The position numbers were made by a program, and so were the translations under genes. The notes under the pieces are model-generated. The model ran no database searches. It was given only the letters and a program-made list of their open reading frames with translations, and was not told the DNA's origin. 64,000 bases of DNA. Source: Bdellovibrio bacteriovorus str. Tiberius. Lineage in GTDB: Bacteria > Bdellovibrionota > Bdellovibrionia > Bdellovibrionales > Bdellovibrionaceae. Where the stretch lies: assembly GCF_000317895.1 (NCBI RefSeq), contig NC_019567.1:3224001-3288000 (forward strand), given 5' to 3'. Below are positions 44,983 through 53,912 of this stretch, one piece after another (position 1 is the stretch's first letter; each line of letters starts with the position of its first letter).

Positions 44983-46194
44983 CTAAAGATTCAAGGTGCC
45001 CAGCTCAAACTGCTCAAGCCCCTTAAAGATCATTTTCAGCTGATCAGAGAACACTGTGGATTTGCGGGAATCCAGATCCACCGTCGTGCAGGGAACCGCG
45101 CCAACAAGTTTCTTCAGAACTTTACATTTCACCGTGGTGGAGCAACTGGTGTTGTTGCAGGCCACAGGTGTTCCGTTGAAGAAGCTCAAAGTCGGATTGC
45201 TCATAAAGGCCTGAGTGTCGATGGCCTCAGAACAAGCTCTGCGGCGAACGCCGGATTTGTCAGAAGGACACATCCAGTCTTTAACCGCGTCAATAAGATC
45301 TGCACGGGAAGACTGCAAAGTCAGAGGTTTCACAGTAGGCGTCAGCAATGTGAAGTGAATCGTCGCCTGAGGAATCAAAGCATCCACCGGAGAGAACACT
45401 TTATAGAAACCCAAACCACGGCTGAATGTACCGAAGGAATCAACATAAGGAGAATTCACTGGTTTCAAACGCAGGCACTTTTTAGTGGTGCATTCCAAAG
45501 TCTGTTGGGTGATGCGGGACGTGGTCCCGATACGAGTCAGGTTTTCAGGATAGTAGCCAACATCGTGATAGTACCAGTTGCCGTCCGTCATCATCTCCTG
45601 GAAATCAGACGACGCGAAAGAACCAAACACCGGACGACGCCACATTTTTGCAGCCGCCGGAGCCAAAAGCCAACCCGAGTTGCAGGAATGGAATACCACA
45701 AAGGCATTCGGAGCCAATACGCTGCCAAGTTGTGCGAACTCTGGATCTTCGTGATCCAAGCGGTCCCGTTTATCCTGAAGACGGAATCCGTTGTAAGTAT
45801 TTGCGTGTCCATAGAACTGCAATGAAGAAATCGGGGCATTCAAATACTGAAGCGCCAGAACCAGACGTTCTTTCCCCAGATCATCTTCGTCAGCTTTACG
45901 AAATCCGAAACCTGCCTTGGCCAGCATCGCGCTTTCAGCAGAAAGGGATTCATTCACCGCGCTGATAATAACGCGCTGTCTTTGCGGGAAGCGGTCACGG
46001 GACACTTTCGCACCGATGATCGCGGACTGCAGAAACTGTGTGCCCTGATCATTGCCAAAGCCTGCCACAAATACGTCTGTTGGAACACCCGCACGAAGCT
46101 TTGCTGGTTCAGAAGCAATCAGATAAGCCGCACTTTTTTGCGCCCAGGAACCCGCCACAAAAGCCAGAGCCCCGACAAGAAGCTTGAATTTCAT
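44983..46194 (-). CDS. Secreted protein with a possible caspase/CHAT-like His-Cys pair
   Basis: A 403-residue exported protein with a signal peptide (about residues 1-23). A central domain has LQFYGHANTYNGF (near 120) followed by VVFHSCNSGWLLA (near 165) and PVFGSF. The spacing of a GHA and an SCNSG motif is reminiscent of the CD-clan (caspase, CHAT, clostripain) His-Cys dyad. The last 120 residues hold paired Cys (CNNTSCSTTVKCK). It may be a secreted cysteine protease, but this is only a motif-level guess. It is convergent with operon A and divergent from the 46414 gene. Confidence 0.6.
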   Translation of the reverse strand: MKFKLLVGALAFVAGSWAQKSAAYLIASEPAKLRAGVPTDVFVAGFGNDQGTQFLQSAIIGAKVSRDRFPQRQRVIISAVNESLSAESAMLAKAGFGFRKADEDDLGKERLVLALQYLNAPISSLQFYGHANTYNGFRLQDKRDRLDHEDPEFAQLGSVLAPNAFVVFHSCNSGWLLAPAAAKMWRRPVFGSFASSDFQEMMTDGNWYYHDVGYYPENLTRIGTTSRITQQTLECTTKKCLRLKPVNSPYVDSFGTFSRGLGFYKVFSPVDALIPQATIHFTLLTPTVKPLTLQSSRADLIDAVKDWMCPSDKSGVRRRACSEAIDTQAFMSNPTLSFFNGTPVACNNTSCSTTVKCKVLKKLVGAVPCTTVDLDSRKSTVFSDQLKMIFKGLEQFELGTLNL

Positions 46195-46413
46195 TTAGAC
46201 CTCACAAGTTAAAACTGAAGGCCACGTTCTACCACAAACACGAGGTGATCTAAACATTCTGTGATAATTCACAAAGGCACGTGAAAAGAGTTCAGTAAAA
46301 CGTCACCTTGTCAAAAACTTAGACAGCGATGTCAGTCCAAGTACCCGCATTTTCCCTGTGAAATGGGCACGCCTCTCGCACCTGTCCCCGTGTGATTTAA
46401 AAATGGAGATTAT

Positions 46414-46746
46414 ATGAAAATTCTGAAATCGATCGTTCTGGTGGCTTTGAGTCTTTCCGCGGTAAATGCTTCTGCTTATGGTTTGGAGTGCACGACTCAG
46501 TCTCATATCATGGACTTTTTAACTCTGGATCGTGACGGCGGCGAAGAAACCATCACCGTGAACTATCTAAGCGAACGCAAAGAACGCTTCCTGGTGATCA
46601 AACACACCCACGAACACATCGTGGCCGTGAAAGGCCAAGTCAGCGAATCCAACCCAAATAAAGTGGAACTGCTGTTGGACGCCTCCGGCAACGGCCAAAT
46701 GGCCCTTTACGGACAAACAGCCGACGTCAGCTGCACCGAAAAATAA
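46414..46746 (+). CDS. Small secreted protein of unknown function
   Basis: A 110-residue exported protein with a signal peptide (residues 1-21, NASA site) and two Cys (LECTTQ and SCTEK) likely paired. The mature part is short and beta-rich. It is followed directly by the palindromic repeat at 46770-46891. No family is recognised. Confidence 0.65.
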   Translation: MKILKSIVLVALSLSAVNASAYGLECTTQSHIMDFLTLDRDGGEETITVNYLSERKERFLVIKHTHEHIVAVKGQVSESNPNKVELLLDASGNGQMALYGQTADVSCTEK

Positions 46747-46769
46747 GCCAAAATGCAACCGGGAACCAA

Positions 46770-46891
46770 GGCGGTTCAAAACGGTTGCTATGCAAGGCGG
46801 AGGTAAGCCCTCGCAGCGCAGGCGTGCTCTAAGCACGTCGGAGCGAGAAGGCTTGCCGACAACGCAGTCAGAGCGGCCGTTTTCAACCGCC
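46770..46891. repeat. Nested palindromic intergenic repeat
   Basis: Outer arms GGCGGTTCAAAACGG (46770-46784) and CCGTTTTCAACCGCC (46877-46891) match at 14 of 15 positions. Inside are GCAAGGCGGAGG, GGTAAGCC/GGCTTGCC (46802-46809 / 46850-46857) and the hairpin CGTGC-TCTAA-GCACG (46823-46837). This resembles the GCAAGGCG...AACGCAG palindromic repeats scattered between genes in many Proteobacteria. The right arm supplies the last two codons and stop of the DUF3419 gene. Confidence 0.7.
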
Positions 46892-47986
46892 GACCTTTCT
46901 GAAGATATGGAATTGGTAGACTCCAGTTCCGTCTTTATGCTGAGCCCAGACATTCTTGTCGCCCAGCTCTTCCCACCCCTTCAGATCAATCGCCGTTGGC
47001 GCCCGCATGAAGGATCGGATCACCATCTGAGTTCCGGCTTTGCTGTCCGTATTCAGCCTTTGCAGAATCTGATTGGCATCACGCTGTTCAAGATAAGAAA
47101 TCGTGTCTGATAAAGAGATAAAGTCATATGCATGCTTTGGCAGTTCTTCCAGCAGATTGCCGTGCAGGTAGCGCACTTCGGTTTTGGACTTTTTCACCGC
47201 CGCGACAACGTGTTCGTGCGCTTCCAAAGGAAGGCCTTCTTCATAAGCAATGCGGCCCAGGAAAAGGATCTGCATGAAATAGTTCTTACGCACCAGTTGC
47301 GTGCGGAAGATCCGGTCAAATTCTTCCATGATAAACTGCCACGGGGCCCGCTGCTCGGTTTTGTGATCGGCGCGACCACTGAAGTGGCCTTTGTACAGGT
47401 ACTTGTTGAACACAAACTCGCTGGCCGCCACACGAATAAAGCTGTTCCAGCGGATTTTCGGCCAGTGCTTTTCATAAAGCTCGATCTGCTCGGACAAAGT
47501 TTGTGCGGCAAAGACCTTGCTGAAATCACACTGCAAGACATCACGGAATAAATAACCCAGTTTCTGGAAATGGGATTCCCAGCGGCCCAGTAATATGAAC
47601 CCGCGTGGCTTCCAGCCTTCCATACGGTCTTGCCAGTAACTGGTGGCTGCGGCTGACAAAGTCAGACGCTTGAAAAGATCTTCACGGCTGTCGCCTTCAT
47701 CATGGCCGCCTTGCAAAGCGCCGCGATAGCCCATCAGGAACAGGTATTCTTCATAGGTCAAAGTCTTCATCGCCTGCAGGCGCAGCTCGCACAGGTAAAG
47801 CTGACTGACCGACATGTCGATGACATCCAGATATTTAGGATTCTTGGCAATCAGTGGCAGGCAGCGAGCGCCGGAGCCCGCAATGCTGAACACACGGTTT
47901 GCACCCTCGGGCAGTAAATCAAATTCAATGCGCGTGTCTTCATTGGACAGGGTGTAGTTTAAATCAGAGAAGTATTCTTTTGCCAT
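46883..47986 (-). CDS. BtaA/DUF3419-like transferase (lipid operon B, last gene)
   Basis: A 367-residue protein of the DUF3419 family that includes BtaA, which moves the 3-amino-3-carboxypropyl group of S-adenosylmethionine onto diacylglycerol to make betaine-lipid head groups. YTLSNEDTRIEF opens the protein, followed by the nucleotide-binding FSIAGSGARCLPL and DVIDMSVSQLYLCELRL. No BtaB-type methyltransferase is adjacent, so a full betaine-lipid pathway is not shown. Its terminal GG and stop come from the palindromic repeat. It ends operon B, 12 bases after the barrel gene. Confidence 0.78.
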   Translation of the reverse strand: MAKEYFSDLNYTLSNEDTRIEFDLLPEGANRVFSIAGSGARCLPLIAKNPKYLDVIDMSVSQLYLCELRLQAMKTLTYEEYLFLMGYRGALQGGHDEGDSREDLFKRLTLSAAATSYWQDRMEGWKPRGFILLGRWESHFQKLGYLFRDVLQCDFSKVFAAQTLSEQIELYEKHWPKIRWNSFIRVAASEFVFNKYLYKGHFSGRADHKTEQRAPWQFIMEEFDRIFRTQLVRKNYFMQILFLGRIAYEEGLPLEAHEHVVAAVKKSKTEVRYLHGNLLEELPKHAYDFISLSDTISYLEQRDANQILQRLNTDSKAGTQMVIRSFMRAPTAIDLKGWEELGDKNVWAQHKDGTGVYQFHIFRKVGG

Positions 47987-47998
47987 TGCTGACTCCCG

Positions 47999-49066
47999 TT
48001 AAAAAGGCAAACTGCCGGTAAATTCCAAACGCAAACCGACGACATAACCGCCGGTGATTTCTTCATACATATCGTAAAGCCCGCCGTCTTTCCCCTGATA
48101 GCTCTGGGCAAAGATGGTGGAGGTAAAATAGTCCGTCCAGTTATAACCATAACTGGCGTTCATAAAAAGATCCTTGGTGGTGTCATTCTGATAAAGCTGG
48201 AAGAACACGTCATGACGGTTCGGATTCCACTGAGCACTGACGTAATAAGACACTTGAGTTTGCGTCCCCATCAGCGTGTTGACCTCATAAGCCGTCACCT
48301 GAGGCAGCACCACCCAGTTCCCCAGGAACAAATCCATACCCACGGTCCCAAAGCTGCGGTCACTTTTGATCGTATCCGGTAAAGTGGTGTCATCCACATA
48401 GCCGTACTCAAATTTGGGAACCGCCGTTTCAAAAGCATAGTTGGCGGTAAAACCATAGTGATTACGGTTCAAAATCTGCGCCGACACCAGCGACAGACCA
48501 AAACCTTTGACGTCCATTTTCAGACGCCCACCAAAGCTGGTGTTCTTTTCTTCAACTGGTTCGGGCGCGGGAACCGGATATGTGGATTCGGCAACGTCGC
48601 CGATCCCCACCAGATCCAAAGACCACGTTTCTCGGGCATAAGAAAAAGACGCCCCGGTCGGATGAGTCAGCTGATCCTGGAACGGATCAAAGAACAATCT
48701 TGCCCAGCGGCGGCCGGACCATACGTCCAAAGAAGGCAGAGACCACATTTCGCTCCAGCGGATGGCCTGACGACCCACACGCACATAGAATGAATCCAGT
48801 TTGAATTCCAGATAGGCTTCCTGCAAATAACCTTTTGAAGGAGACCGGCGGATATAGGCCTGATCTTCATTGCCTTCAAAGTCGCCAAAGCCTTCAATGA
48901 AGATTCCGAATGGCCCCAAGTTGCTGTTCAGTTTGCCTTTCAAAATAAGACGGTTCGCAAGTTCGTCCTCCTGACCACGGATATACTCATAGCGAGGCGC
49001 AAACACCAAGTCTGCCCTCGCCCAAGGAGTCATCATCAGAAGTGTCAGAAGAACCAGAAGTCTCAC
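47999..49066 (-). CDS. Outer-membrane barrel, DUF1302-like (lipid operon B)
   Basis: A 355-residue barrel with a signal peptide (residues 1-18, ARA site). YLEFKLDSFYVRVGRQAIRW (about 90-110) resembles DUF1302-type barrels found with LolA-like and lipid export proteins elsewhere. It ends in GLRLEFTGSLPF. Its start abuts the stop of the LolA-like gene. Export of a lipid or glycolipid is a reasonable guess, given the neighbours. Confidence 0.72.
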   Translation of the reverse strand: MRLLVLLTLLMMTPWARADLVFAPRYEYIRGQEDELANRLILKGKLNSNLGPFGIFIEGFGDFEGNEDQAYIRRSPSKGYLQEAYLEFKLDSFYVRVGRQAIRWSEMWSLPSLDVWSGRRWARLFFDPFQDQLTHPTGASFSYARETWSLDLVGIGDVAESTYPVPAPEPVEEKNTSFGGRLKMDVKGFGLSLVSAQILNRNHYGFTANYAFETAVPKFEYGYVDDTTLPDTIKSDRSFGTVGMDLFLGNWVVLPQVTAYEVNTLMGTQTQVSYYVSAQWNPNRHDVFFQLYQNDTTKDLFMNASYGYNWTDYFTSTIFAQSYQGKDGGLYDMYEEITGGYVVGLRLEFTGSLPF

Positions 49067-49762
49067 TTATTTCATGCTCTCCATATTGCGGACCGTAAAG
49101 AAGGAATCACTGAAGTCCTTCTTATCCATGGAAAGAATGCGGATGTAGCTGATTTGCTTATTAGTGTCTTCGATTTTCAAAGTCGTTGGGCGAACTGCGC
49201 CCGAGATGCTTTTATAGTCTTCGAACGCTGCGCGCTTCAGAACCGTCTTGCCGTTCAGACCCAGATATTCCGCACGCAACGGAGCAAACGAGCCTTTTTT
49301 AAGCCACAGACGAACCCACGCATAAGTCAGGTTGTCTTTGTTGCCTTTCAATAGCAGCTGAACCTCGTTGGCGTTTTCACTTTCTTTGGTCACATCATAG
49401 TCGCCGTACCAGCGAGTGCGGGAAATATCCCCGTTCGCCACTTGACCTGAAAGCTTTTGCGCCAATGACAGACGCATGGAACGCTTCAGGTTTGGAACAT
49501 AGGCATTAAAATCACGATCCAGCATCAGCATGTTGCGACCCTTGTCGCGGGCAGGTTCTTTGGTGACGATCAGGGTTTTGTCCTGACCTTTCAAATAAAC
49601 CTGAAAAACCGAGGTGTTTTCAGACGTCTCGACCTTGATTTTCATTTCATAGGATTCAGCAGGGTTGCGGATATTGTCCGCTTTTTTCACCCATTCGGCC
49701 GGGTTTTCCGCCAGGGCATGCAAAGAGAATAACAAGCTGCTGATCGCCAAAAGTGTCTTCAT
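49067..49762 (-). CDS. LolA-like periplasmic carrier (lipid operon B)
   Basis: A 231-residue protein with a signal peptide (residues 1-18, HALA site) and LolA/DUF4292-like sequence (SYEMKIKVETSENTSVFQVY, LMLDRDFNAYVPNLKRSMRL, VRLWLKKGSFAPLRAEYLG), which would form a half-barrel with a hydrophobic cavity. In this family proteins ferry lipoproteins or lipids across the periplasm. It sits between the acyl-reductase-like gene (9-base gap) and the DUF1302-like barrel (abutting), which suggests a lipid carrier. Confidence 0.78.
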   Translation of the reverse strand: MKTLLAISSLLFSLHALAENPAEWVKKADNIRNPAESYEMKIKVETSENTSVFQVYLKGQDKTLIVTKEPARDKGRNMLMLDRDFNAYVPNLKRSMRLSLAQKLSGQVANGDISRTRWYGDYDVTKESENANEVQLLLKGNKDNLTYAWVRLWLKKGSFAPLRAEYLGLNGKTVLKRAAFEDYKSISGAVRPTTLKIEDTNKQISYIRILSMDKKDFSDSFFTVRNMESMK

Positions 49763-49771
49763 GACATCTCC

Positions 49772-51901
49772 TTATTTTTTTCTTTTAGACAAAGCCAGTT
49801 CACGGGTCAGTTCGATTTCCTTGTCAGTGATGATTCCGGTGTGACCCTGAATCGCTGCAAGTTTAACCCCGTGGCGTTTCGCCATCTGATAGATCTGTTT
49901 TACTTTGTGCCACTCGATATCGCGGCCCATGGTGAAGGGCTCATACTGACCTTCCAAAGTCAGCAGGGCTGTTTCCGCCAGACACGCATACACCGTGTTC
50001 CCCGGAAGACCCATATCAAAATCTATTTCCACCGGCCCCGGCAAGACCACTTCACCAGATTCAATAATCAAAACATCCGGACGCTGTTTGGCATCCTCGA
50101 TATCAAAATCCAGAGGACGAGAACAGTCACACACCACCGCGCCAGGCTTCAAGCGCATGACGTCGACAATCTTGTGATCAAATGCCGAAGTCGCCGTCAC
50201 CAGCACATCCGCATCCGCCGCCAGGTCATTGGCATCGGTGGTTATGATGACTTCACAGTTTGGTGACATCTGCTGGATTTCCTGGCGCAGTTCTTCCAAG
50301 CGGTTCAGTCGTGGAGCCACCAGGCACAGACGTTTAAAGATCATTGATAACAGCTTCGCTGAAACTTTACCGATTGATCCCGTCGCCCCGATAACCATGG
50401 CCATACCATCGACATAGCCCGTGTTCGGATCCTGCTTCAACAGGCGCATCTTCTGCACCACATCGGCCAGGGCCCACAAGGTGGCCGAGGCACTGAGACT
50501 GTTCCCGGTAGTGACCGGAATCGGGCTGTTTTGATTGATTGTAATCCCCTGATCGCCCACGATTTTCGTGTAAGCTCCAAGGCCGATCATCTTCGCCCCG
50601 CGATTGGCGGCATCGTAACAGATACTTTCAATCTTGCGATAAATCACTTCAGGGTCAGAATTCTTCAGCACCTTCGGAGTCGCGGGCAAGGCATAGATGA
50701 TGCCGTTGATTTCCTTGCCATTATTTTCACTGATGATGTGCTTGATATGACCGTACACGAACGGCGGCGCTTTCGCGGCCATCCGGTCAAATGGATCATT
50801 CCAGGTTTTTGGCATATGCTTCAGCACACCCAAGCCCGGTACATGCATAAAGTCATTGTGAGAAAGCGCATGAATCACAAAGGCAAAATCCGGCTCCGGC
50901 TGGCTGAACACTTTGTTGCGAACCGCATTGAACCCTTGAGAGATCTTTGTCTGCGTGGATGAATTTCGGGTCATCACGTATTTACGCGCCACCTGCCGGA
51001 TCTCGACGTCCTCGGTGATCAGCTGTTCCCATTCTTCGATGGACAAAGCAGCCGTGCGTTTATGCGACAAGCGCAGCATCGCATCCAGAACAGAATAGTT
51101 CATATACGGATGCACGCGGTAGTTTTCCGGGAACAGATTGATGATACTGCGCGGAGAATACTTTTTGGCTTCTTCTTCCATTGCCGGGTGTGAAGACCAG
51201 ATCACCAGATCCTTGCCGCGCACAAAATCCGTCGCCTGATCGAACAAAAGCAGCATCGGCAGATCACAGAACACGTACTGCACGTTTTCAACCTGAGCTG
51301 CCAAAGAAGACCGGCTGATCTTCTGCATCTTGGTTTGCGCCAATGGAGTATTACGTTTCATGTCCTTGATGTTAGCCACATTCAAAGCCAGCTTTGAAAG
51401 AGTCATCAAACCCGGGAAGGGCTGAATCATCCACGGCAGACCCAAAAGCGAATACGCATCGCCGATATACACCGACTTGCGGTAACGGTGACGGATGTAT
51501 TCTTCAAGCTCGGTGCAAAGAACAGCTGTTGGGAAGAACGTGCCCCGTTCCGGCTGGATGATGCCGGATTCAATATGTTTTACCAAAGAGTTGATATTGG
51601 CAATTTCACGCAACCCCGTCCCGTCACACAACGGCACCGGCGAAGGAGTCGCCATGATTTCCAAGTACTGGCGGTGCACGTAGCTTTTCTGATCCAGCTT
51701 GATCACCGGCGGCAAACTGGTCAATGCAAACGCATCCACCTGATTGCGCAGAGTTTCGATCAGTCTGACAACCGCATCGACCGAGAAATTGGCACTGAAG
51801 CGCTGGACTTCATAGTGATCCCCGGCAAAGTCAAATTCATAGGCGGCATCCCAGTGCGGGCGTCCGAAACTGATCTCAGCGATTCGATACGTACGCTTCA
51901 T
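49772..51901 (-). CDS. Acyl-ACP/acyl-CoA reductase-like protein with N-terminal extension (lipid operon B)
   Basis: A 709-residue protein. Its C-terminal half (about 410-690) resembles long-chain acyl-ACP reductases: GAKMIGLGAYTKIVGDQG, PVTTGNSLSASATLWAL and the Rossmann motif VIGATGSIGKVSAKLL. Acyl-ACP reductases of cyanobacteria are about 340 residues, so the first 400 residues are an extra domain I do not recognise. It could reduce an acyl chain to an aldehyde for ether-lipid or alkane-type lipids (inference). ATG 51901 behind GGAG is chosen over 51985, and it overlaps the SDR gene by 26 bases. Confidence 0.75.
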   Translation of the reverse strand: MKRTYRIAEISFGRPHWDAAYEFDFAGDHYEVQRFSANFSVDAVVRLIETLRNQVDAFALTSLPPVIKLDQKSYVHRQYLEIMATPSPVPLCDGTGLREIANINSLVKHIESGIIQPERGTFFPTAVLCTELEEYIRHRYRKSVYIGDAYSLLGLPWMIQPFPGLMTLSKLALNVANIKDMKRNTPLAQTKMQKISRSSLAAQVENVQYVFCDLPMLLLFDQATDFVRGKDLVIWSSHPAMEEEAKKYSPRSIINLFPENYRVHPYMNYSVLDAMLRLSHKRTAALSIEEWEQLITEDVEIRQVARKYVMTRNSSTQTKISQGFNAVRNKVFSQPEPDFAFVIHALSHNDFMHVPGLGVLKHMPKTWNDPFDRMAAKAPPFVYGHIKHIISENNGKEINGIIYALPATPKVLKNSDPEVIYRKIESICYDAANRGAKMIGLGAYTKIVGDQGITINQNSPIPVTTGNSLSASATLWALADVVQKMRLLKQDPNTGYVDGMAMVIGATGSIGKVSAKLLSMIFKRLCLVAPRLNRLEELRQEIQQMSPNCEVIITTDANDLAADADVLVTATSAFDHKIVDVMRLKPGAVVCDCSRPLDFDIEDAKQRPDVLIIESGEVVLPGPVEIDFDMGLPGNTVYACLAETALLTLEGQYEPFTMGRDIEWHKVKQIYQMAKRHGVKLAAIQGHTGIITDKEIELTRELALSKRKK

Positions 51902-52895
51902 ATCCGCTCCAGAATTTTTGTTCGTATTGGAAGAATTCAGGACACCATGTTTCGCCCAGGACTTCCCGGGTGCTGGTGGTGTCATAAATCGGGAAATTCA
52001 TAAGATAATGCAGTTCTTCTTCAGGGAAGCGCGCGATGAAGCTTGAAAGCTTCAGCACCAGGGCCTCGGAAATCTTATCGATCAGGATCACGCCTTTATG
52101 AGGAATAGCCTGGGACTTCAAGGCCGAAAGATAAAGATCACGAACCGGCAACCCCTGATTCGGGGTCACATGGAAACTGTGATAGCCCTGCGGTTTGGTC
52201 TGCACCGCCCACTCGCAGAACTTCACAATGGCTTCAGCACACTTGTCGACCGGAACCAGCGGCAAACGGGTTTTATCACTACCCGGAAGAGGCAAAGACG
52301 TCGGAATGGATTCGACCACCGCCCGGATTTTATTGAAGGCTTCGGCCGCATGATAAGGCCCGTCGATCCGCTCGATGCTGCCGGTTTTCGTGTCCCCGAC
52401 CAAAACACCCAGGCGCAGATTGATGCGGCCGGTGGTGTGCACCGTCGGCCAGTTCTGCAGAACCTGTTCGCCATGGGCTTTGGATTCAGAATAAGCATCC
52501 GGGAAAGTCTTTTGGAAGTTCAAATCGTTGGGCTTTACCACCGTCAACGGGGAATTAATTCCCGCCGCCACGGTGCTGGTGTTTACGAAGAAAGGAATTT
52601 CAAGAGCTTCGGCCACTTTTAAAGCAGTGCCCATGGCCGAGATATTGTGCTGATAGCAATCCACTTTGGGTGCGGTCAGTTCATACAATCCCGCCATGTG
52701 CAGAAACAGCGCGTATTTCTTTTTGCGTAAAGCATCCAGATCCAGGCCTGCATTCCACTGACAAAGGTCTCCCTGGACTTCGGTCTTGCCTGAACGGGAC
52801 AGCACGTCCACTTCGAATTTTTCGCGAAGCAAAGGAATGACCCGTTTACCCAGGAAGCCTGTGCCTCCGGTAACGAGAATGCGTGGTTTGGTCAC
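51876..52895 (-). CDS. NAD-dependent epimerase/dehydratase, extended SDR (lipid operon B)
   Basis: A 339-residue extended SDR. Motifs are TGGTGFLGKRV (about 9-19), HMAG, the Ser of NTSTVAAG, and YSESKAHG (YxxxK, near 136). It is cytoplasmic with no signal. The substrate is unknown; by context a lipid or acyl intermediate is likely (OleD and ether-lipid SDRs belong to this fold). It is 18 bases after the lipid-kinase gene and overlaps the acyl-reductase-like gene by 26 bases. Confidence 0.85.
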   Translation of the reverse strand: MTKPRILVTGGTGFLGKRVIPLLREKFEVDVLSRSGKTEVQGDLCQWNAGLDLDALRKKKYALFLHMAGLYELTAPKVDCYQHNISAMGTALKVAEALEIPFFVNTSTVAAGINSPLTVVKPNDLNFQKTFPDAYSESKAHGEQVLQNWPTVHTTGRINLRLGVLVGDTKTGSIERIDGPYHAAEAFNKIRAVVESIPTSLPLPGSDKTRLPLVPVDKCAEAIVKFCEWAVQTKPQGYHSFHVTPNQGLPVRDLYLSALKSQAIPHKGVILIDKISEALVLKLSSFIARFPEEELHYLMNFPIYDTTSTREVLGETWCPEFFQYEQKFWSGYEAYVSNR

Positions 52896-52913
52896 GATGA
52901 CCTCCGAATAGAA

Positions 52914-53912
52914 CTATTGTCGGACCATGACTGGCAGTCCGTGATGCAGGCAACGAACAGTGATTTCCTGAACATCTCTGAGAAGGATCTCGCCATCCCC
53001 AAAGAAAGTCAAAGCGCGCTCGGGATTCTGGCTCTTTAGTCTGAACTCTTTCAGCTCAAATGACTTAAAGACCGGCGATTTTTCGACGGAACCGCGACGA
53101 AGATGGTAAGCCGCCAAAGTGTGACCAGGAATACTGTTGGTTTCAGAAAGAAGCAGGTTGACCGTACCGTCGGTATTGGAAGTAAACGGAGCCGGTACAA
53201 AACTGGATCCGATCTTTTGCTGATTGTTGATCAAAACAATCGGAGACGACGTTTCGACATTCACCTTGCCGGGAATTTCAATTTCCAGACCCCAGCCTTC
53301 CGGATTCCAGGTGCGAATCGCTTCGGCGGTCATCATGGAATAAACACTCGGCCCCATTTTCTTGACCGCATGATAACTTTTCTGTGCAAGGAAACGATAG
53401 GCTTTTGCTGACTTCGGGCAGTTCGCCAAAGTCTGCAGATGAGAACGGAATTTATTGGCAAGCTCTGCCGCTTTCGCCGGAAGGCCCAGGCCTCCGTTGG
53501 TCAGCATGTAAGCAACTTGTTCGCCGGAGCTGACTTCAATCACGTCGATGTTTTTCACAACACCTTCAAAGATGTTGCGAACAGCAGTGTCAATGCGGGT
53601 GGAAACTCCGATTTCGTGGGCAAGGTCATTGGCTGTTCCGGATCGAACAATGGCAATCGGAGGCAGCTTCCCGCCGTTCTGGTATTTCATGATGGCTTGG
53701 ATCGCCACGTTGATAGTGCCGTCACCACCGCAGATAATAAAGTAGTCCGTTTTCTTCGCTTGTTCTTCCTGAACAAAGTCAAACATCTCTGTCATCGTCG
53801 AAGGACGACAGAAACGCAGATCGCAACGGAAAAGTGCTTCACGCACCTTCGCCTCGATCAACTCTGCATTCACAGAGCCTGCTTTGGAATTAACAAGGAC
53901 GGACACTCTCAT
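52914..53912 (-). CDS. Diacylglycerol kinase/YegS-like lipid kinase (lipid operon B, first gene)
   Basis: A 332-residue lipid kinase of the DAGK/YegS family. The catalytic GGDGTINVAIQAI (about 61-73) and VRSGTANDLAHEIG (about 89-102) are intact, with NGGLG near 143. It would phosphorylate diacylglycerol, sphingosine or another lipid alcohol. It is the first gene of operon B and could feed the next enzymes or the lipid pool. Confidence 0.85.
   Translation of the reverse strand: MRVSVLVNSKAGSVNAELIEAKVREALFRCDLRFCRPSTMTEMFDFVQEEQAKKTDYFIICGGDGTINVAIQAIMKYQNGGKLPPIAIVRSGTANDLAHEIGVSTRIDTAVRNIFEGVVKNIDVIEVSSGEQVAYMLTNGGLGLPAKAAELANKFRSHLQTLANCPKSAKAYRFLAQKSYHAVKKMGPSVYSMMTAEAIRTWNPEGWGLEIEIPGKVNVETSSPIVLINNQQKIGSSFVPAPFTSNTDGTVNLLLSETNSIPGHTLAAYHLRRGSVEKSPVFKSFELKEFRLKSQNPERALTFFGDGEILLRDVQEITVRCLHHGLPVMVRQ

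Noticed and set aside
46790-47110. 106-codon ORF over the palindromic repeat
   Set aside because: It is antisense to the DUF3419 gene and inside a repeat.
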